A stretch of 64,000 nt of DNA from positions 1 to 64,000 of the forward strand of contig JAKOQB010000055.1 in NCBI GenBank assembly GCA_029778535.1, read 5' to 3'. Origin of the DNA: Pseudomonadota bacterium. GTDB taxonomy: Bacteria > Pseudomonadota > Gammaproteobacteria > Burkholderiales > Burkholderiaceae_F. The notes beneath the pieces are model-generated. The model made no database searches. It was not told the DNA's origin and saw nothing but the letters and a program-made list of their open reading frames with translations. The position numbers and the translations under genes were made by a program. This document shows, piece by piece, positions 1 to 9,172 of the stretch (positions are counted from its first letter, which is position 1; each line of letters starts with the position of its first letter).

Positions 1-860
1 CCGCCCCAGGAGGGCGCGAGCAGGATCAGCGAAAAGAGCATCCCGATCGACTGGGTCCATTCGGGCAGCGCCGTGTAGTGCAGGTGGTGGGGGCCGGCCC
101 ACATGTACGTGAAGATCAGCGCCCAGAAGTGCACCACCGACAGCCGGTACGAGTACACCGGCCGCTCGGCCTGCTTGGGGATGAAGTAGTACATCATCCC
201 GAGGAAGCCCGCGGTCAGGAAGAAGCCCACCGCGTTGTGGCCGTACCACCACTGCACCATCGCGTCCTGCGCGCCGGCGTAGGCCGAGTACGACTTCCAA
301 AGCGACACCGGCATCTCGGCGCTGTTGACGATGTGCAGCAGCGCCACCGTGAGGATGAAGGCGCCGAAGAACCAGTTGGCGACGTAGATGTGCTTGACGG
401 TGCGCGTGCCGATGGTGCCGAAGAACACGATCGCGTAGCTGACCCACACGGCGGCGATCAGGAGGTCGATCGGCCACTCCAGTTCCGCGTATTCCTTGCT
501 GGTCGTGATGCCGAGCGGCAGCGTGATCGCCGCGGCCACGATCACCAGTTGCCAGCCCCAGAAGGTGAACCACGCCAGCGCCGGCGCGAACAGCGGCGCC
601 TGCGACGTGCGCTGCACGACGTAGTAGCTGGTCGCGAACAGCCCGCAGCCGCCGAACGCGAAGATCACCGCGTTGGTGTGCAGCGGCCGCAGCCGGCCGA
701 AGGTGAGCCACGGAAGGTCGAAGTTCAGCGCCGGCCACGCCATCTGCGCGGCGATGATTACGCCGACCAGCATGCCGACCACGCCCCAGATCACGGTCAT
801 GATCGAGAAGGCGCGGATCACGCCGTAGTCATAGTTTCTCGCCGCTGTCGCTTGACTCAT
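1..860 (-). CDS. ccoN: cbb3-type cytochrome c oxidase subunit I, 3' end beyond window
   Basis: Catalytic heme-copper subunit of the high-affinity cbb3 terminal oxidase in the inner membrane. The frame opens with ATG at 860 ([13 protein letters not shown]), behind a GAGGGAG ribosome site, and leaves the window after about 286 codons, so only the N-terminal half is present. Visible motifs are [11 protein letters not shown] (low-spin heme ligand region), [11 protein letters not shown] and GPHHLHYT (CuB histidines, as known for the family), separated by hydrophobic helices. It lies downstream of ccoI and ccoS on the same strand, and a perfect FNR box sits 206 bases upstream, so oxygen-limited induction is expected. 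Confidence 0.96.
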   Translation of the reverse strand, partial: MSQATAARNYDYGVIRAFSIMTVIWGVVGMLVGVIIAAQMAWPALNFDLPWLTFGRLRPLHTNAVIFAFGGCGLFATSYYVVQRTSQAPLFAPALAWFTFWGWQLVIVAAAITLPLGITTSKEYAELEWPIDLLIAAVWVSYAIVFFGTIGTRTVKHIYVANWFFGAFILTVALLHIVNSAEMPVSLWKSYSAYAGAQDAMVQWWYGHNAVGFFLTAGFLGMMYYFIPKQAERPVYSYRLSVVHFWALIFTYMWAGPHHLHYTALPEWTQSIGMLFSLILLAPSWG

Positions 861-1065
861 TTCTCCCTCTCGAATGCCGCGGGGCACGCCGCGGTTCGCC
901 CGCGCAACGCCCGGCTCAACTGTCGGATTGCCTGCATGACGGCGCGCGCGGGCCACACGCACCGGCCCCTCCACCGGTACGGCACGCGATCAGGGTCCGA
1001 TCCCGCGGCCGCGCGCGCACTCGCTCGTGACGCGCCGCATCGTATTGGCGCGAATCTCGCCGCGC

Positions 1066-1079
1066 TTGATGCAAATCAA
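1066..1079. promoter_or_regulatory. FNR/ANR box upstream of ccoN
   Basis: TTGAT-GCAA-ATCAA is a perfect match to the FNR/ANR consensus TTGAT-N4-ATCAA. It overlaps the last codons and stop of ccoS (stop at 1076-1078). A class II site here would put the ccoN transcript start near 1031, giving a leader of about 170 bases. The motif is seen directly; use by an FNR-family regulator is inferred. Confidence 0.85.
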
Positions 1080-1285
1080 TTGTGGGAATTTCCCGAACGT
1101 GTGTGCGGCCGGTACTTGACAACGCGGTCGTGCCGCGGCACCGCGTCGCCTTCGTCGTCGAGGATGCGCCGGCCTTCGGCATCGAGGTCGTCGAACTGCC
1201 CCGACAGCACCGACCACGCGAGCAGCCCGGCGATCGCCAGCACCAGCACGATCGACAGCGGGATCAGCAGGTAGAGCGATTCCAT
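1076..1285 (-). CDS. ccoS: cbb3-type cytochrome oxidase assembly protein CcoS
   Basis: Small single-span membrane protein (69 aa) needed for cofactor insertion into cbb3 oxidase. The ATG at 1285 gives MESLYLLIPLSIVLVLAIAG, a strong N-terminal membrane helix, followed by the family-typical WSVLSGQFDDLDAEGRRIL. It starts two bases after the ccoI stop, indicating translational coupling. The tail (DEGDAVPRHDRVVKYRPHTR) is hydrophilic. A longer upstream reading exists in this frame but would extend into ccoI and has no family support. Length and motif fit the FixS/CcoS family well. Confidence 0.93.
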   Translation of the reverse strand: MESLYLLIPLSIVLVLAIAGLLAWSVLSGQFDDLDAEGRRILDDEGDAVPRHDRVVKYRPHTRSGNSHN

Positions 1286-1287
1286 AT

Positions 1288-3741
1288 TCAGTCGATCGCG
1301 CGTGCGCGCAGCGCGTTGCCGACCACCAGCAACGAACTGGCGGCCATGCCGGCGGCGGCCAGCGCCGGCGTCAGATACCCGAAGGCCGCCAGCGGGATCG
1401 CGATCAGGTTGTACGCCAGCGCCCACGCGAAGTTCTGCCGCACGATCGCCATGCCGCGTCGCGCGGCCGCGAACACGGCCGCCGCGTCGGCCAGCCGCGG
1501 CGAGGTGACGATGAAGTCGGCGCGCGTCTGCGCCAGCGTGCTGCCCTCGGCAAGCGCGATCGACACGTCCGCCTGCGCCAGCACCGGCGCGTCGTTCATG
1601 CCGTCGCCGATCATGGCGACCACGCGGCCCTCGCGCTGCATCCCCGCGATCAGTTGCCGCTTGCTGTCCGGCGTCTGGTTGGCGAAGCCGCGCTCGATGT
1701 GCAGTTCGCGCGCGACGCGCTCGACCGCCTCGCGCCGGTCGCCCGACAGCAGGATCAGGTCGGCGCCGCCGGCGCGCACGCGCTCGGCGAACGCGGCCGC
1801 GTCACGCTTGATCACCTCGGCGAACACGAATACCGCCAGCGGACCCTCGCCGTCGGCCAGCACCGCGACTCCGGTGCCCGCGTGCGCGTGCAGGTCGAGC
1901 AGTTCGGGCAGACGCGCCCACGCGCGCTCGATCGTGGCGGCCGTCAGCGCCTGTGCGTAGTCGGGCCGCCCGAGCCGGTAGCGGATGCCGTCGACGCTCG
2001 CCTCCACGCCGGCCGAGCCCTCGACGCGCGCGTCGGTCACCGGCGCGGGTTCGATCTTCGCCGCCGCCGCGTGCGCGGCGACCGCGCGCGCGTACGGGTG
2101 CATCGACAGCGTCTCCAGTCCGGCCGCGATCGCGACGATCTGGTGCAGCGGCCGTTCGCGCAACAGCACGATGCGCGTGACGGCCGGCTGCGCGGTGGTC
2201 AGCGTGCCGGTCTTGTCGGACGCGACGACGCTGACGCGCGCGGCGGGCTGCAGCGCCGCGGCGCGCGCGGTCAGCACGCCGCGGCGCGCGAGCGCCGACT
2301 GCGTGGCCGTCAGCGCGGCCGGCGCCGCCAGCGACAGCGCGCACGGGCAGGTCGCGACCAGCAGCGCGATCGCGTTGGGCAACGCCTGCGACGGATCGAG
2401 CGCCAGCCACGCAAACGCCGTCAGCGCGGTGGCGATGATCACGACCCACAGGAACACGACGGCGACGCGGTTGGCGAGTTCGACCACGCGCGGCCGCTCG
2501 CGGCCGGCGTCGTCGACCAGCCGGCGCAGCGCCGCCAGCGACGTGCCCGATCCGGCGCGCGTGACCTCGATCACCAGCGGCTGGTCGAAGTTCACGCTGC
2601 CCGCCAGCACCGCGCTGCCCATTGCCTTGTCGATCGGTGTCGACTCTCCCGTCAGCCACGCCTGCGACAGCGTGCTGGCGCCGCGCACGACGACGCCGTC
2701 GGCCGGCACCGTCTCGCCGGGCGCCACCAGCACGTGATCGCCCGACTTCAGCTCGTCGGCGGCAATCGAATCGACCGCGCCCGAGGCCGGGAACGCCCGC
2801 AGCCGCTGCGCGGTCAACGTCGCGCGCCGCTCCGCGGCGTCGATGTGCTCGGCCGCGCGCGCGAGCGCGCGCGCCTGCAGCCAGCGCGCGCCCAGCACCA
2901 GCGCGACGAACATCGTGATCGAGTCGAAGTACACCGCGCCGCGCGCGGTGAACACGGCCCACGCGCTGGCGCCGAATGCCGCCCCGAGCCCGAGCACGAT
3001 CGGCAGGTCCATGCCGACCTGTCCGGCGCGCAGCTGGCTCACCGCCGCGCGCACGAGCGGCCAGCCGGAGAACACCACCACCGGCGCCGCGAGGACGAGC
3101 TGCGCGATGCGCAGCAGTTGTTCGATGTCCGGCGCGATGTCGCCGGGTCCGGCGATGTAGGTCGGCAGCGCCAGCATCATCACCTGCATCATCGCCAGCC
3201 ACGCGATCGCCAGCCGCAGCAGGTCGACGCGCGCGGCCCGCTTTTCCTGCGCCTCGCTGGTGCCGGTGCGGTAGCCGCTCTTCTCGATCACGCGCGCGAG
3301 CTCCGCCGGCGTGGTGCGCTGCGCGTCGTAGGTCACGTAGGCGCGCCGCGCGGCGAAGTCGACCTGCGCGGCGACCACGCCCGGCGCCTGGCGCAGCCGA
3401 TGCTCGATGAGCAGCGCGCACGCGGCGCACACCATGCCGCGCACGGGGACCTGCAGCCGCGCGCTGCCGCCGCGCGCAACGGCAGGCGGCAGCACCGATG
3501 CCTCCAGCGCCGCGCGGTCGCGATCGGAGCTGCGAGCGAGATAGAGCTGCTCGGCGATGAACGCGCAGCCAAGACAGCAGAACGCGCGCGCGCCGCGCTC
3601 GCCGGCGAACATGCGGCGCACGACCTTCAGCCCCGCCAGCGAATCGCCACAGTGGTCGCACACGCCGGCATCGCGCGCGCCGTCCGGCGCGGCGGCGCGA
3701 TCGAGTTGCTTCGCTTTACGGAGTAGAGGCGCGGCGGACAT
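1288..3741 (-). CDS. ccoI: Cu(+)-translocating P-type ATPase CcoI/FixI
   Basis: P1B-type ATPase (817 aa) that supplies copper for cbb3 oxidase assembly at the inner membrane. An N-terminal cysteine region is present (C28/C31 and CCLGC at 55-59), then a GMxCAAC metal-binding motif at 102-108. Further motifs are LTGES at 363-367, the transport motif CPC at 465-467, the phosphorylation motif DKTGT from D509, the MHP dipeptide near 548 and GDGMND at 712-717. The coding end is two bases from ccoS. No Shine-Dalgarno sequence is visible before ATG 3741; the FNR-type site 33 bases upstream is placed so that the transcript could begin almost at the start codon. Confidence 0.96.
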   Translation of the reverse strand: MSAAPLLRKAKQLDRAAAPDGARDAGVCDHCGDSLAGLKVVRRMFAGERGARAFCCLGCAFIAEQLYLARSSDRDRAALEASVLPPAVARGGSARLQVPVRGMVCAACALLIEHRLRQAPGVVAAQVDFAARRAYVTYDAQRTTPAELARVIEKSGYRTGTSEAQEKRAARVDLLRLAIAWLAMMQVMMLALPTYIAGPGDIAPDIEQLLRIAQLVLAAPVVVFSGWPLVRAAVSQLRAGQVGMDLPIVLGLGAAFGASAWAVFTARGAVYFDSITMFVALVLGARWLQARALARAAEHIDAAERRATLTAQRLRAFPASGAVDSIAADELKSGDHVLVAPGETVPADGVVVRGASTLSQAWLTGESTPIDKAMGSAVLAGSVNFDQPLVIEVTRAGSGTSLAALRRLVDDAGRERPRVVELANRVAVVFLWVVIIATALTAFAWLALDPSQALPNAIALLVATCPCALSLAAPAALTATQSALARRGVLTARAAALQPAARVSVVASDKTGTLTTAQPAVTRIVLLRERPLHQIVAIAAGLETLSMHPYARAVAAHAAAAKIEPAPVTDARVEGSAGVEASVDGIRYRLGRPDYAQALTAATIERAWARLPELLDLHAHAGTGVAVLADGEGPLAVFVFAEVIKRDAAAFAERVRAGGADLILLSGDRREAVERVARELHIERGFANQTPDSKRQLIAGMQREGRVVAMIGDGMNDAPVLAQADVSIALAEGSTLAQTRADFIVTSPRLADAAAVFAAARRGMAIVRQNFAWALAYNLIAIPLAAFGYLTPALAAAGMAASSLLVVGNALRARAID

Positions 3742-3774
3742 CGGTAGAGGCTAGGGAGACAGTTACACCCGCGC

Positions 3775-3788
3775 TTGATGGAGGTCAA
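3775..3788. promoter_or_regulatory. FNR/ANR box upstream of ccoI
   Basis: Read on the minus strand this is TTGAC-CTCC-ATCAA, one mismatch from TTGAT-N4-ATCAA. Its centre is about 40 bases from the ccoI start codon, the spacing at which a class II FNR site lies from a transcription start. It supports oxygen-regulated expression of ccoIS. Confidence 0.72.
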
Positions 3789-3822
3789 CCACTCACAATG
3801 CGTAGATGAGTGATCAACACCG

Positions 3823-4608
3823 TCACGCGAAATGCGGACCGATCACGTCGATGCGGTCCGTACAAAAAGCATCGACGCCCCAGTCCAGGATCGCGCGCGC
3901 GCGGACCGGGTCGTCGACCGTGTAGCAGAACAGCCAGCAGCCGGCGTCCTTGATCGCGCGCGCCTGTGCCGGCGTCAGCGTTTCGTGGTCCGCGTGCAGC
4001 GATACGCAGCCGAGCGCGGCGACTTCCTCGCGCCAGTCGGGCGGCACCGCCTTGACCAGCCAGCCGCGCGGCAGGCCGGGCGCGCCGCGCCGCGCGCCCA
4101 CGAGCGCCGCGCGCGAAAACGACGACAGCAGCGGCGCGCGCGGATCGACGTTGTCGGCGCGATCGCCGTTCACGCGCAGGACGTCGCGATACAGCCCCGC
4201 CAGCGCGCGCGCGACGACCTCGCCCACCCGCTCCTCGTCGCCGCGCACGCGTTTGATCTCGACGTTCGGCCAGATGCCGTGCGCGCGGCAGTGCGCGATC
4301 GCATCGGCCAGCGTCGGCACCGGCGTACCGGCAAACCGCGGCGCGTACCAGCCGCCGGCGTCGAGCCGCGCGAGCTCCGCCGCGGTGCGCGCGGCAACCG
4401 GCCCGCTGCCGCTGGTGGTGCGCCCGAGCGTGGCATCGTGGATCAGCACCGGCACGTCGTCGCGCGTGAGCCGCGTGTCGAACTCCACCGCGCGAAAACC
4501 GTGTGCGCGGCCGACCTCGATCGCGGCGATCGTGTTCTCCGGCGCCAGCGTGCCGCCGCCGCGGTGCGCAAGCACGCGCGCGTAGGGCCAGGTCGGGCGA
4601 ACGCTCAT
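3823..4608 (-). CDS. glycerophosphodiester phosphodiesterase
   Basis: GDPD-family TIM-barrel hydrolase (261 aa) that splits glycerophosphodiesters to glycerol-3-phosphate and an alcohol. The ATG at 4608 (MSVRPTWPYARVLAHRGGG) is chosen because the family begins close to the HRG motif. Catalytic and metal residues are visible in AHRGGGTLAPENT, EFDTRLTRDDVPVLIHD and the PNVEIK strand. No signal peptide is seen, so it is probably cytosolic (UgpQ-like rather than GlpQ-like). The start overlaps the upstream thioesterase stop by four bases (ATGA), so the two are co-translated. It could be called ugpQ, but the choice between paralogues is inference. Confidence 0.92.
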   Translation of the reverse strand: MSVRPTWPYARVLAHRGGGTLAPENTIAAIEVGRAHGFRAVEFDTRLTRDDVPVLIHDATLGRTTSGSGPVAARTAAELARLDAGGWYAPRFAGTPVPTLADAIAHCRAHGIWPNVEIKRVRGDEERVGEVVARALAGLYRDVLRVNGDRADNVDPRAPLLSSFSRAALVGARRGAPGLPRGWLVKAVPPDWREEVAALGCVSLHADHETLTPAQARAIKDAGCWLFCYTVDDPVRARAILDWGVDAFCTDRIDVIGPHFA

Positions 4609-5069
4609 GTTCCGTTTCTCTTGCGCCGGACGTAAACGATCTTCTCCACCCGCGCAACCACCAGCCCCTCGGCGTCGATCACGTCGGTGCGGAACACGTG
4701 CAGGTGCTTGTCGCCGGACTCCGTCATCCTGTGGATCGCGCAAAGGTCCGCGTCCTGCAGCCTGAACGTCGCCGACACGCGGCTTCTTCCCGGCGCGACG
4801 AAATCGATCGACGCCGCCTTGTCCCATACGAGGTAATCGCGCGGCAGGTTGTGGATCACCATCAGCGCGAAGAACGGATCGCACATCGAATAGAGCGACC
4901 CGCCGAAGTGCGTGCCGTGCCAGCCGCGGTTGCGCAGGCGCAGCGGCATCTCGACCACGATCTCGCGCCAATCGGCAGCGATCCGCTGCACGCGGATGCC
5001 GGCGCCCAGATACGGCGGCCACAGGTTCAGCATCCAGCGCAGCAGCCGCGGAGAGACTCGTCTCGCCAT
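4605..5069 (-). CDS. DUF4442 hotdog-fold acyl-CoA thioesterase-like protein
   Basis: A 154-aa protein of the DUF4442 / YiiD-C-like hotdog family, thought to act as acyl-CoA thioesterases. The hotdog core is visible as WHGTHFGGSLYSMCDPFFAL (substrate-site helix) and the strands around DKAASIDFVAPGRSRVSATF. The ATG at 5069 is 49 bases from the divergently transcribed CoA-transferase gene. It is the first gene of a two-gene unit with the glycerophosphodiesterase, which suggests phospholipid or fatty-acid turnover. The substrate cannot be told from the sequence. Confidence 0.82.
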   Translation of the reverse strand: MARRVSPRLLRWMLNLWPPYLGAGIRVQRIAADWREIVVEMPLRLRNRGWHGTHFGGSLYSMCDPFFALMVIHNLPRDYLVWDKAASIDFVAPGRSRVSATFRLQDADLCAIHRMTESGDKHLHVFRTDVIDAEGLVVARVEKIVYVRRKRNGT

Positions 5070-5117
5070 GGGGCGAGTCTACAAAGTCGATCGCCGCGCT
5101 TGATATCCTGCGCTGCC

Positions 5118-6353
5118 ATGGGATCGGACTGCAGGAAATCGCTCGGCCACCTGCGCGTGCTCGACCTGACGCGCGTGCTGGCCGGACCGTGGTGCACGCA
5201 ATTGCTGGCCGACCTCGGCGCCGACGTGATCAAAGTCGAGCGCCCGGGCAGCGGCGACGACACGCGCGCGTGGGGACCACCGTACCTGAAGGACGCGCAC
5301 GGCCGCGACACGACCGAGGCCGCCTACTACCTGTCGGCCAACCGCGGCAAGCGCTCGGTGACGATCGACCTGTCGCAGCGCGAAGGACAGGAACTCGTGC
5401 GCACGCTCGCGCGGTCGAGCGACGTGCTGGTCGAGAACTACCGCGTCGGCCAGCTGGCGAAGTACGGGCTCGACTACGCGACGCTGGCGAGCGTCAATCC
5501 CCGCCTCGTCTACTGCTCGATCACCGGTTTCGGCCAGACCGGGCCGTACAGGGACCGCGCCGGGTACGACTTCATCATCCAGGCGATGGGCGGCTTCATG
5601 TCGATCACCGGCGAGCGCGACGACCGCCCCGGCGGCGGCCCGCAGAAGGCCGGCGTGGCGGTCAGCGACCTGATGACGGGCATGTACTCGGCGGTCGCGA
5701 TCCTCGCCGCGCTCGCGCACCGCGACCGCACCGGCGAGGGCCAGCACATCGACATGGCGCTGCTCGACACGATGGTCGCGATGCTCGCCAACATGAACAT
5801 GAACTACCTGACCACCGGCGTGGCGCCGGGCCGCGCCGGCAACGCGCACCAGAACATCGTGCCGTACCAGGTGTTCACCGCCGCCGACGGGCACGTGGTG
5901 ATCGCGGTCGGCAACGACGCGCAGTACGCGCGCTTCTGCGAGATCGCCGGACGGCCCGACCTGGCGGCCGACCCGCGCTTCGTCCGCAACGCCGACCGCG
6001 TGCGCAACCGCGACGTGCTGATCCCGCTGCTCGAGGACGTGGTGCGGACGAAGCCGATGTCGTTCTGGGCCGAGCGACTCGAAGCCGCCGGCGTGCCGTG
6101 CGGCCCGATCAACGATATCGCGCACGCGCTGGCCGATCCGCAGGTCGTGCATCGGGGCATGCGCATCGCGCTGGCCCACGCGCTCGCCGGCGAGGTCCCC
6201 CTGGTGGCGAGCCCCATCAAGATGAGCGCCACACCGCTTGCGTATGAGCGGCCGCCCCCGCGGCTGGGCGAGCACACCGACGCGGTGCTGAGGGCGCTGG
6301 CCGGGCTGAGCGCCGACGCCGTAGCGGCCCTGCGCCGGGACGGGGTGATCTGA
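5118..6353 (+). CDS. CaiB/BaiF family III CoA-transferase
   Basis: Family III CoA-transferase (411 aa, normal length) that moves CoA between carboxylic acids without a ping-pong enzyme-CoA ester of family I type. The start ATG at 5118 gives MGSDCRKSLGHLRVLDLTRV, the usual family N-terminus; an upstream extension in frame would overlap the divergent gene and is rejected. Family motifs: GADVIKVERPGSGDDTR, NRGKRSVTIDL, GYDFIIQAMGG and GQHIDMALLDTMVAML, whose Asp near residue 217 aligns with the family nucleophile. The partner acid is unknown; many beta-proteobacterial paralogues are generically annotated. Confidence 0.93.
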   Translation: MGSDCRKSLGHLRVLDLTRVLAGPWCTQLLADLGADVIKVERPGSGDDTRAWGPPYLKDAHGRDTTEAAYYLSANRGKRSVTIDLSQREGQELVRTLARSSDVLVENYRVGQLAKYGLDYATLASVNPRLVYCSITGFGQTGPYRDRAGYDFIIQAMGGFMSITGERDDRPGGGPQKAGVAVSDLMTGMYSAVAILAALAHRDRTGEGQHIDMALLDTMVAMLANMNMNYLTTGVAPGRAGNAHQNIVPYQVFTAADGHVVIAVGNDAQYARFCEIAGRPDLAADPRFVRNADRVRNRDVLIPLLEDVVRTKPMSFWAERLEAAGVPCGPINDIAHALADPQVVHRGMRIALAHALAGEVPLVASPIKMSATPLAYERPPPRLGEHTDAVLRALAGLSADAVAALRRDGVI

Positions 6354-6390
6354 CTTCCGCTTCAACGCGATGTCGGCGCCGTGCGCCGCC

Positions 6391-6436
6391 GGTCCCATTT
6401 ATTCCAGGATTGCCCGGTTCATGGTAGATTGGGACC
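6391..6436. promoter_or_regulatory. AT-richer region with a GGTCCCA/TGGGACC inverted repeat
   Basis: GGTCCCA (6391-6397) and TGGGACC (6430-6436) form an inverted repeat spaced by 32 bases in the 125-base gap before the DUF6502 gene. The stretch to 6478 is much richer in A and T than its surroundings, as expected for a promoter. No Shine-Dalgarno sequence precedes the ATG at 6479. An operator or looped mRNA leader is possible; no regulator is known. Confidence 0.35.
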
Positions 6437-6478
6437 ATTTTCTCACACATGAAATTGCTTTTGGTCTAACTTTCCCAT

Positions 6479-7312
6479 ATGGACATCGCCGTCAGTCGCC
6501 TGCAGCAAACGATTTCGGGAGCGGTGCTGCGCATCCTGCGTGCACTGGCACGCGTGCTGATCCGGCACGGGCTGCCTTTCGATGCGTTCGTCGACCTTGC
6601 CAAGCATGCATACGTCGACGTCGCGCTGTCGGACTTCTCGATCCCCGGCCGCAAGCCGTCGATCTCGCGCGTGTCGGTCCTGACCGGGTTGACGCGCAAG
6701 GAAGTGCAGCGGATGGTCGAGGCGCCCGCGCAGGGCGACGGCGAGCAGCAGGCGCGCCACAACCGCGCCGCGCGCGTCGTCGCCGGCTGGGTGCGCGACG
6801 CCGACTTCCACGGCACGGAGGGGCCGCGCGAACTCGCGCTCGACGAGCGTCTGGGCTTCACCGAACTCGTGCGCCGCTACGCCGGCGACGTGCCGCCGCG
6901 CGCGGTCCTCGACGAGCTGATGCGCGTCGGCACGGTCGAGCGCCTGCCCGACGGCCGTCTGCGCCTGCTGTCGCGCGTCTACATCCCGCGCTCGTCGGAT
7001 CTGGGCAAGCTGACGATCCTCGGCGCCGACGTCGCGCTGCTGGTCGAGACGATCGACCACAACCTGATGCACGCGGAGTCGCCGCGCTTCCAGCGCAAGG
7101 TGATGTACGACAACCTGCCGGCCGAGGCGCTGCCCGAATTCCGCACTTACGCGACCGAGCACGCGCAGCAGTTGATCGAGCGTCTCGACCACTGGCTGTC
7201 GCAGCACGACCGCGACGCCAATCCGCGCGTGCACGGCACCGGCCGCATGCGCGCCGGCGTCAGCATCTTCAGCTTCGAGGAAAACCTTTCGCCACATTCA
7301 AGGGGGGCTTGA
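6479..7312 (+). CDS. DUF6502 family protein
   Basis: A 277-aa soluble protein of the DUF6502 type, function unknown. The N-terminal half (residues 1-110) looks like a winged-helix fold: KPSISRVSVLTGLTRKEVQRM reads as a helix-turn-helix, suggesting DNA binding. The middle contains RAVLDELMRVGTVERLPDGRLRLLSRVYIPR, a wing-like hairpin, and the C-terminal 100 residues are helical. It ends two bases before the DUF5666 gene, so the two are co-translated. From memory this pairing recurs in other beta-proteobacteria; I infer that the protein controls expression of the exported DUF5666 partner. Confidence 0.7.
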   Translation: MDIAVSRLQQTISGAVLRILRALARVLIRHGLPFDAFVDLAKHAYVDVALSDFSIPGRKPSISRVSVLTGLTRKEVQRMVEAPAQGDGEQQARHNRAARVVAGWVRDADFHGTEGPRELALDERLGFTELVRRYAGDVPPRAVLDELMRVGTVERLPDGRLRLLSRVYIPRSSDLGKLTILGADVALLVETIDHNLMHAESPRFQRKVMYDNLPAEALPEFRTYATEHAQQLIERLDHWLSQHDRDANPRVHGTGRMRAGVSIFSFEENLSPHSRGA

Positions 7313-7313
7313 T

Positions 7314-8783
7314 ATGGGAATGCGAGCGATATTTCGCGTCGGTACCGCGCTGGCGACGGTGCTTGTGCTGGCGCGCTGCGGCGGCGGCACCGACGGCACC
7401 GGCGGCACCACGCCCTTGCCTCCGATCGCGCAGTCGGTCGTGATCGGCGTGATGACCAAGGGCAGCGTGATCGTCAACGGCATCCGCTTCGACGACAGCA
7501 ACGCGACGATCCGCATCGACAACCGCAGCGGCACGTCGGCCGAACTGGCCAACGGCATGTTCGTCAAGGTGCTGGGGCGGATCAACGCCGACAATGTTTC
7601 CGGCACGGCCGACCGGGTCGAGGTCGAGAACGAGGTGCGCGGTGCCGTGCAGACGGTCAATGCGGGCGGGAATCCGCCTTCGTTCACCGTCGCGGGGCTG
7701 ACGATTTACGTCGACGCCTCGACGGTGTTCGCCAACCTGAATCCGAACGGCATCGCCGGCCTGGCTTCGGGTACGCGGGTCGAAGTCCAGGGTTTGCGCG
7801 ACGCGTCCGGCAACGTGCGCGCGTCCAGGGTCGAAGGAAAGGACGCCACGTTCGACGACGAACTGAAGGGCACGGTATCGGATCTGAACACCACCGCGCA
7901 GACATTCAAGCTCGGCAGTGTCACGGTGTCGTATGCAGGCGCGACGCTGTCGCCCGCGGGTGCGACGCTCGCCGACGGCGTACCGGTAGAGGTGCACGGC
8001 AGTCTCAGCGCCACCACCGGCGTGTTCAACGCCACCAAGGTCGATCGCGAAGACCAGGAGGACGCGGTGTTCCAGCCAAGCCCTGGCGGCAAGCTCGAAC
8101 TGGAAGGCTTCGTCAGCGGATTCAACGCCACGGCCGGCACGTTCCAGCTCGGAACCCGCACCGTGCAGGTGACCGCGACGACGCGCTTCGAGGACGGCTC
8201 TTCGGCGGATCTGGCCGACGGCGCGAAGGTGGAGGCCGAGGGCACGCTCGCCGCCAACGGCACGCTGGTGGCGTCCAAGATCGACTTCAAGAGCGGCACG
8301 GGCGGATCCGGTCCGAGCGGCGTCGTCAAACTGACCGGCATCGCCACCGCGGTGAACACGAGCGCGCGCACGGTGACGATGTTCGGCAAGACAGTACAGA
8401 TCGACGATCTGACCGACCTTCGTACACCACTTGCCGGCCTCGTCCCCGGCACGACGCGGCTCGAAGTCCGCGCAGCGCTCGATGCCGGCGGCAACGTGAT
8501 CGCGCAGCGGGTCGAAAGCACCAGCGACACGCGCGACACGGTGCAGGCGCGCGTCACGGCCAAGAACGACACCGCGTTCACGCTGACGCTGCTCGACACG
8601 ATCACCGCGGCGCTCGGCGGCAGCGTGGAGTTCCGCGACGCCAGCGAGGCCACGATCACGCGCGCACAGTTCTTCGCCGCCATCACGCCGCGTTCGAACA
8701 CCGCGGCGGGCACGCTGGTGAAGGTGCGCGGCACGTTCAACGGCGGCACGCTGACCGCGGACCGGGCCGAACTCGAGAACTGA
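7314..8783 (+). CDS. DUF5666 repeat protein, exported
   Basis: A 489-aa exported protein made of about six tandem beta-rich repeats of 60-75 residues. Each repeat carries a pattern like G-V-x-x-N-(7)-F-x-(G)-V-x-V followed by L-x-x-G-x-x-V-E-V-x-G and A-x-K/R-V-E, typical of DUF5666. The N-terminus ([25 protein letters not shown]) resembles a lipoprotein signal, but the residue before Cys is Arg, so the lipobox is poor. A Gly/Thr-rich linker follows. The ribosome site is the AGGGGGGC run inside the end of the DUF6502 gene. A strong hairpin terminates the unit. The role is unknown; cell-surface or periplasmic binding is inferred. Confidence 0.8.
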   Translation: MGMRAIFRVGTALATVLVLARCGGGTDGTGGTTPLPPIAQSVVIGVMTKGSVIVNGIRFDDSNATIRIDNRSGTSAELANGMFVKVLGRINADNVSGTADRVEVENEVRGAVQTVNAGGNPPSFTVAGLTIYVDASTVFANLNPNGIAGLASGTRVEVQGLRDASGNVRASRVEGKDATFDDELKGTVSDLNTTAQTFKLGSVTVSYAGATLSPAGATLADGVPVEVHGSLSATTGVFNATKVDREDQEDAVFQPSPGGKLELEGFVSGFNATAGTFQLGTRTVQVTATTRFEDGSSADLADGAKVEAEGTLAANGTLVASKIDFKSGTGGSGPSGVVKLTGIATAVNTSARTVTMFGKTVQIDDLTDLRTPLAGLVPGTTRLEVRAALDAGGNVIAQRVESTSDTRDTVQARVTAKNDTAFTLTLLDTITAALGGSVEFRDASEATITRAQFFAAITPRSNTAAGTLVKVRGTFNGGTLTADRAELEN

Positions 8784-8803
8784 CCCTCGTTCCGACGCAC
8801 GAA

Positions 8804-8831
8804 CACGAGGCCGCCCGCGGGCGGCCTCGTG
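8804..8831 (+). terminator. Strong GC hairpin after the DUF6502/DUF5666 unit
   Basis: CACGAGGCCGCC and GGCGGCCTCGTG form a 12-bp perfect stem around a 4-base centre. No T-run follows, so it may be an imperfect intrinsic terminator or a 3' mRNA stabiliser. It begins 21 bases after the DUF5666 stop. Confidence 0.7.
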
Positions 8832-8878
8832 CATTGAGGCGCTGTCGCGACGCGCCGGCTCTGCTACCTTTGCCGGCG

Positions 8879-9172
8879 ATGACCACGACGGCGCTGCATC
8901 TCGCCATCCACGGCCGCGTCCAGGGCGTGAACTTCCGCTATTCGCTCGCGCTCGAGGCGGAGCGGCTCGGCCTGCAGGGCTGGGTGCGCAATCGGAGCGA
9001 CGGCAGCGTCGAAGCGGTCGCTCGGGGGCCGGCGGCGGCGTGCGAAGCGCTGGCGCGCTGGGCCCGGCGCGGACCGCCCGCCGCCCGCGTCGACCGCGTC
9101 AATACCCGTACTGCGACGGCCGCGGAGCTGGCGTTGAACGCGCACGGCTTCGCCACGCTGCCGACGGCCTAG
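8879..9172 (+). CDS. acyP: acylphosphatase
   Basis: Small enzyme (97 aa) hydrolysing acyl phosphates. The ATG at 8879 gives [21 protein letters not shown]; the GRVQGVNFR loop with its catalytic Arg, and the [17 protein letters not shown] strand with the catalytic Asn, are the family signature. Length is normal (about 90-100 aa). Its stop codon overlaps that of the convergent acetyltransferase gene by four bases (CTAG), leaving no room for a terminator between them. Confidence 0.95.
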   Translation: MTTTALHLAIHGRVQGVNFRYSLALEAERLGLQGWVRNRSDGSVEAVARGPAAACEALARWARRGPPAARVDRVNTRTATAAELALNAHGFATLPTA

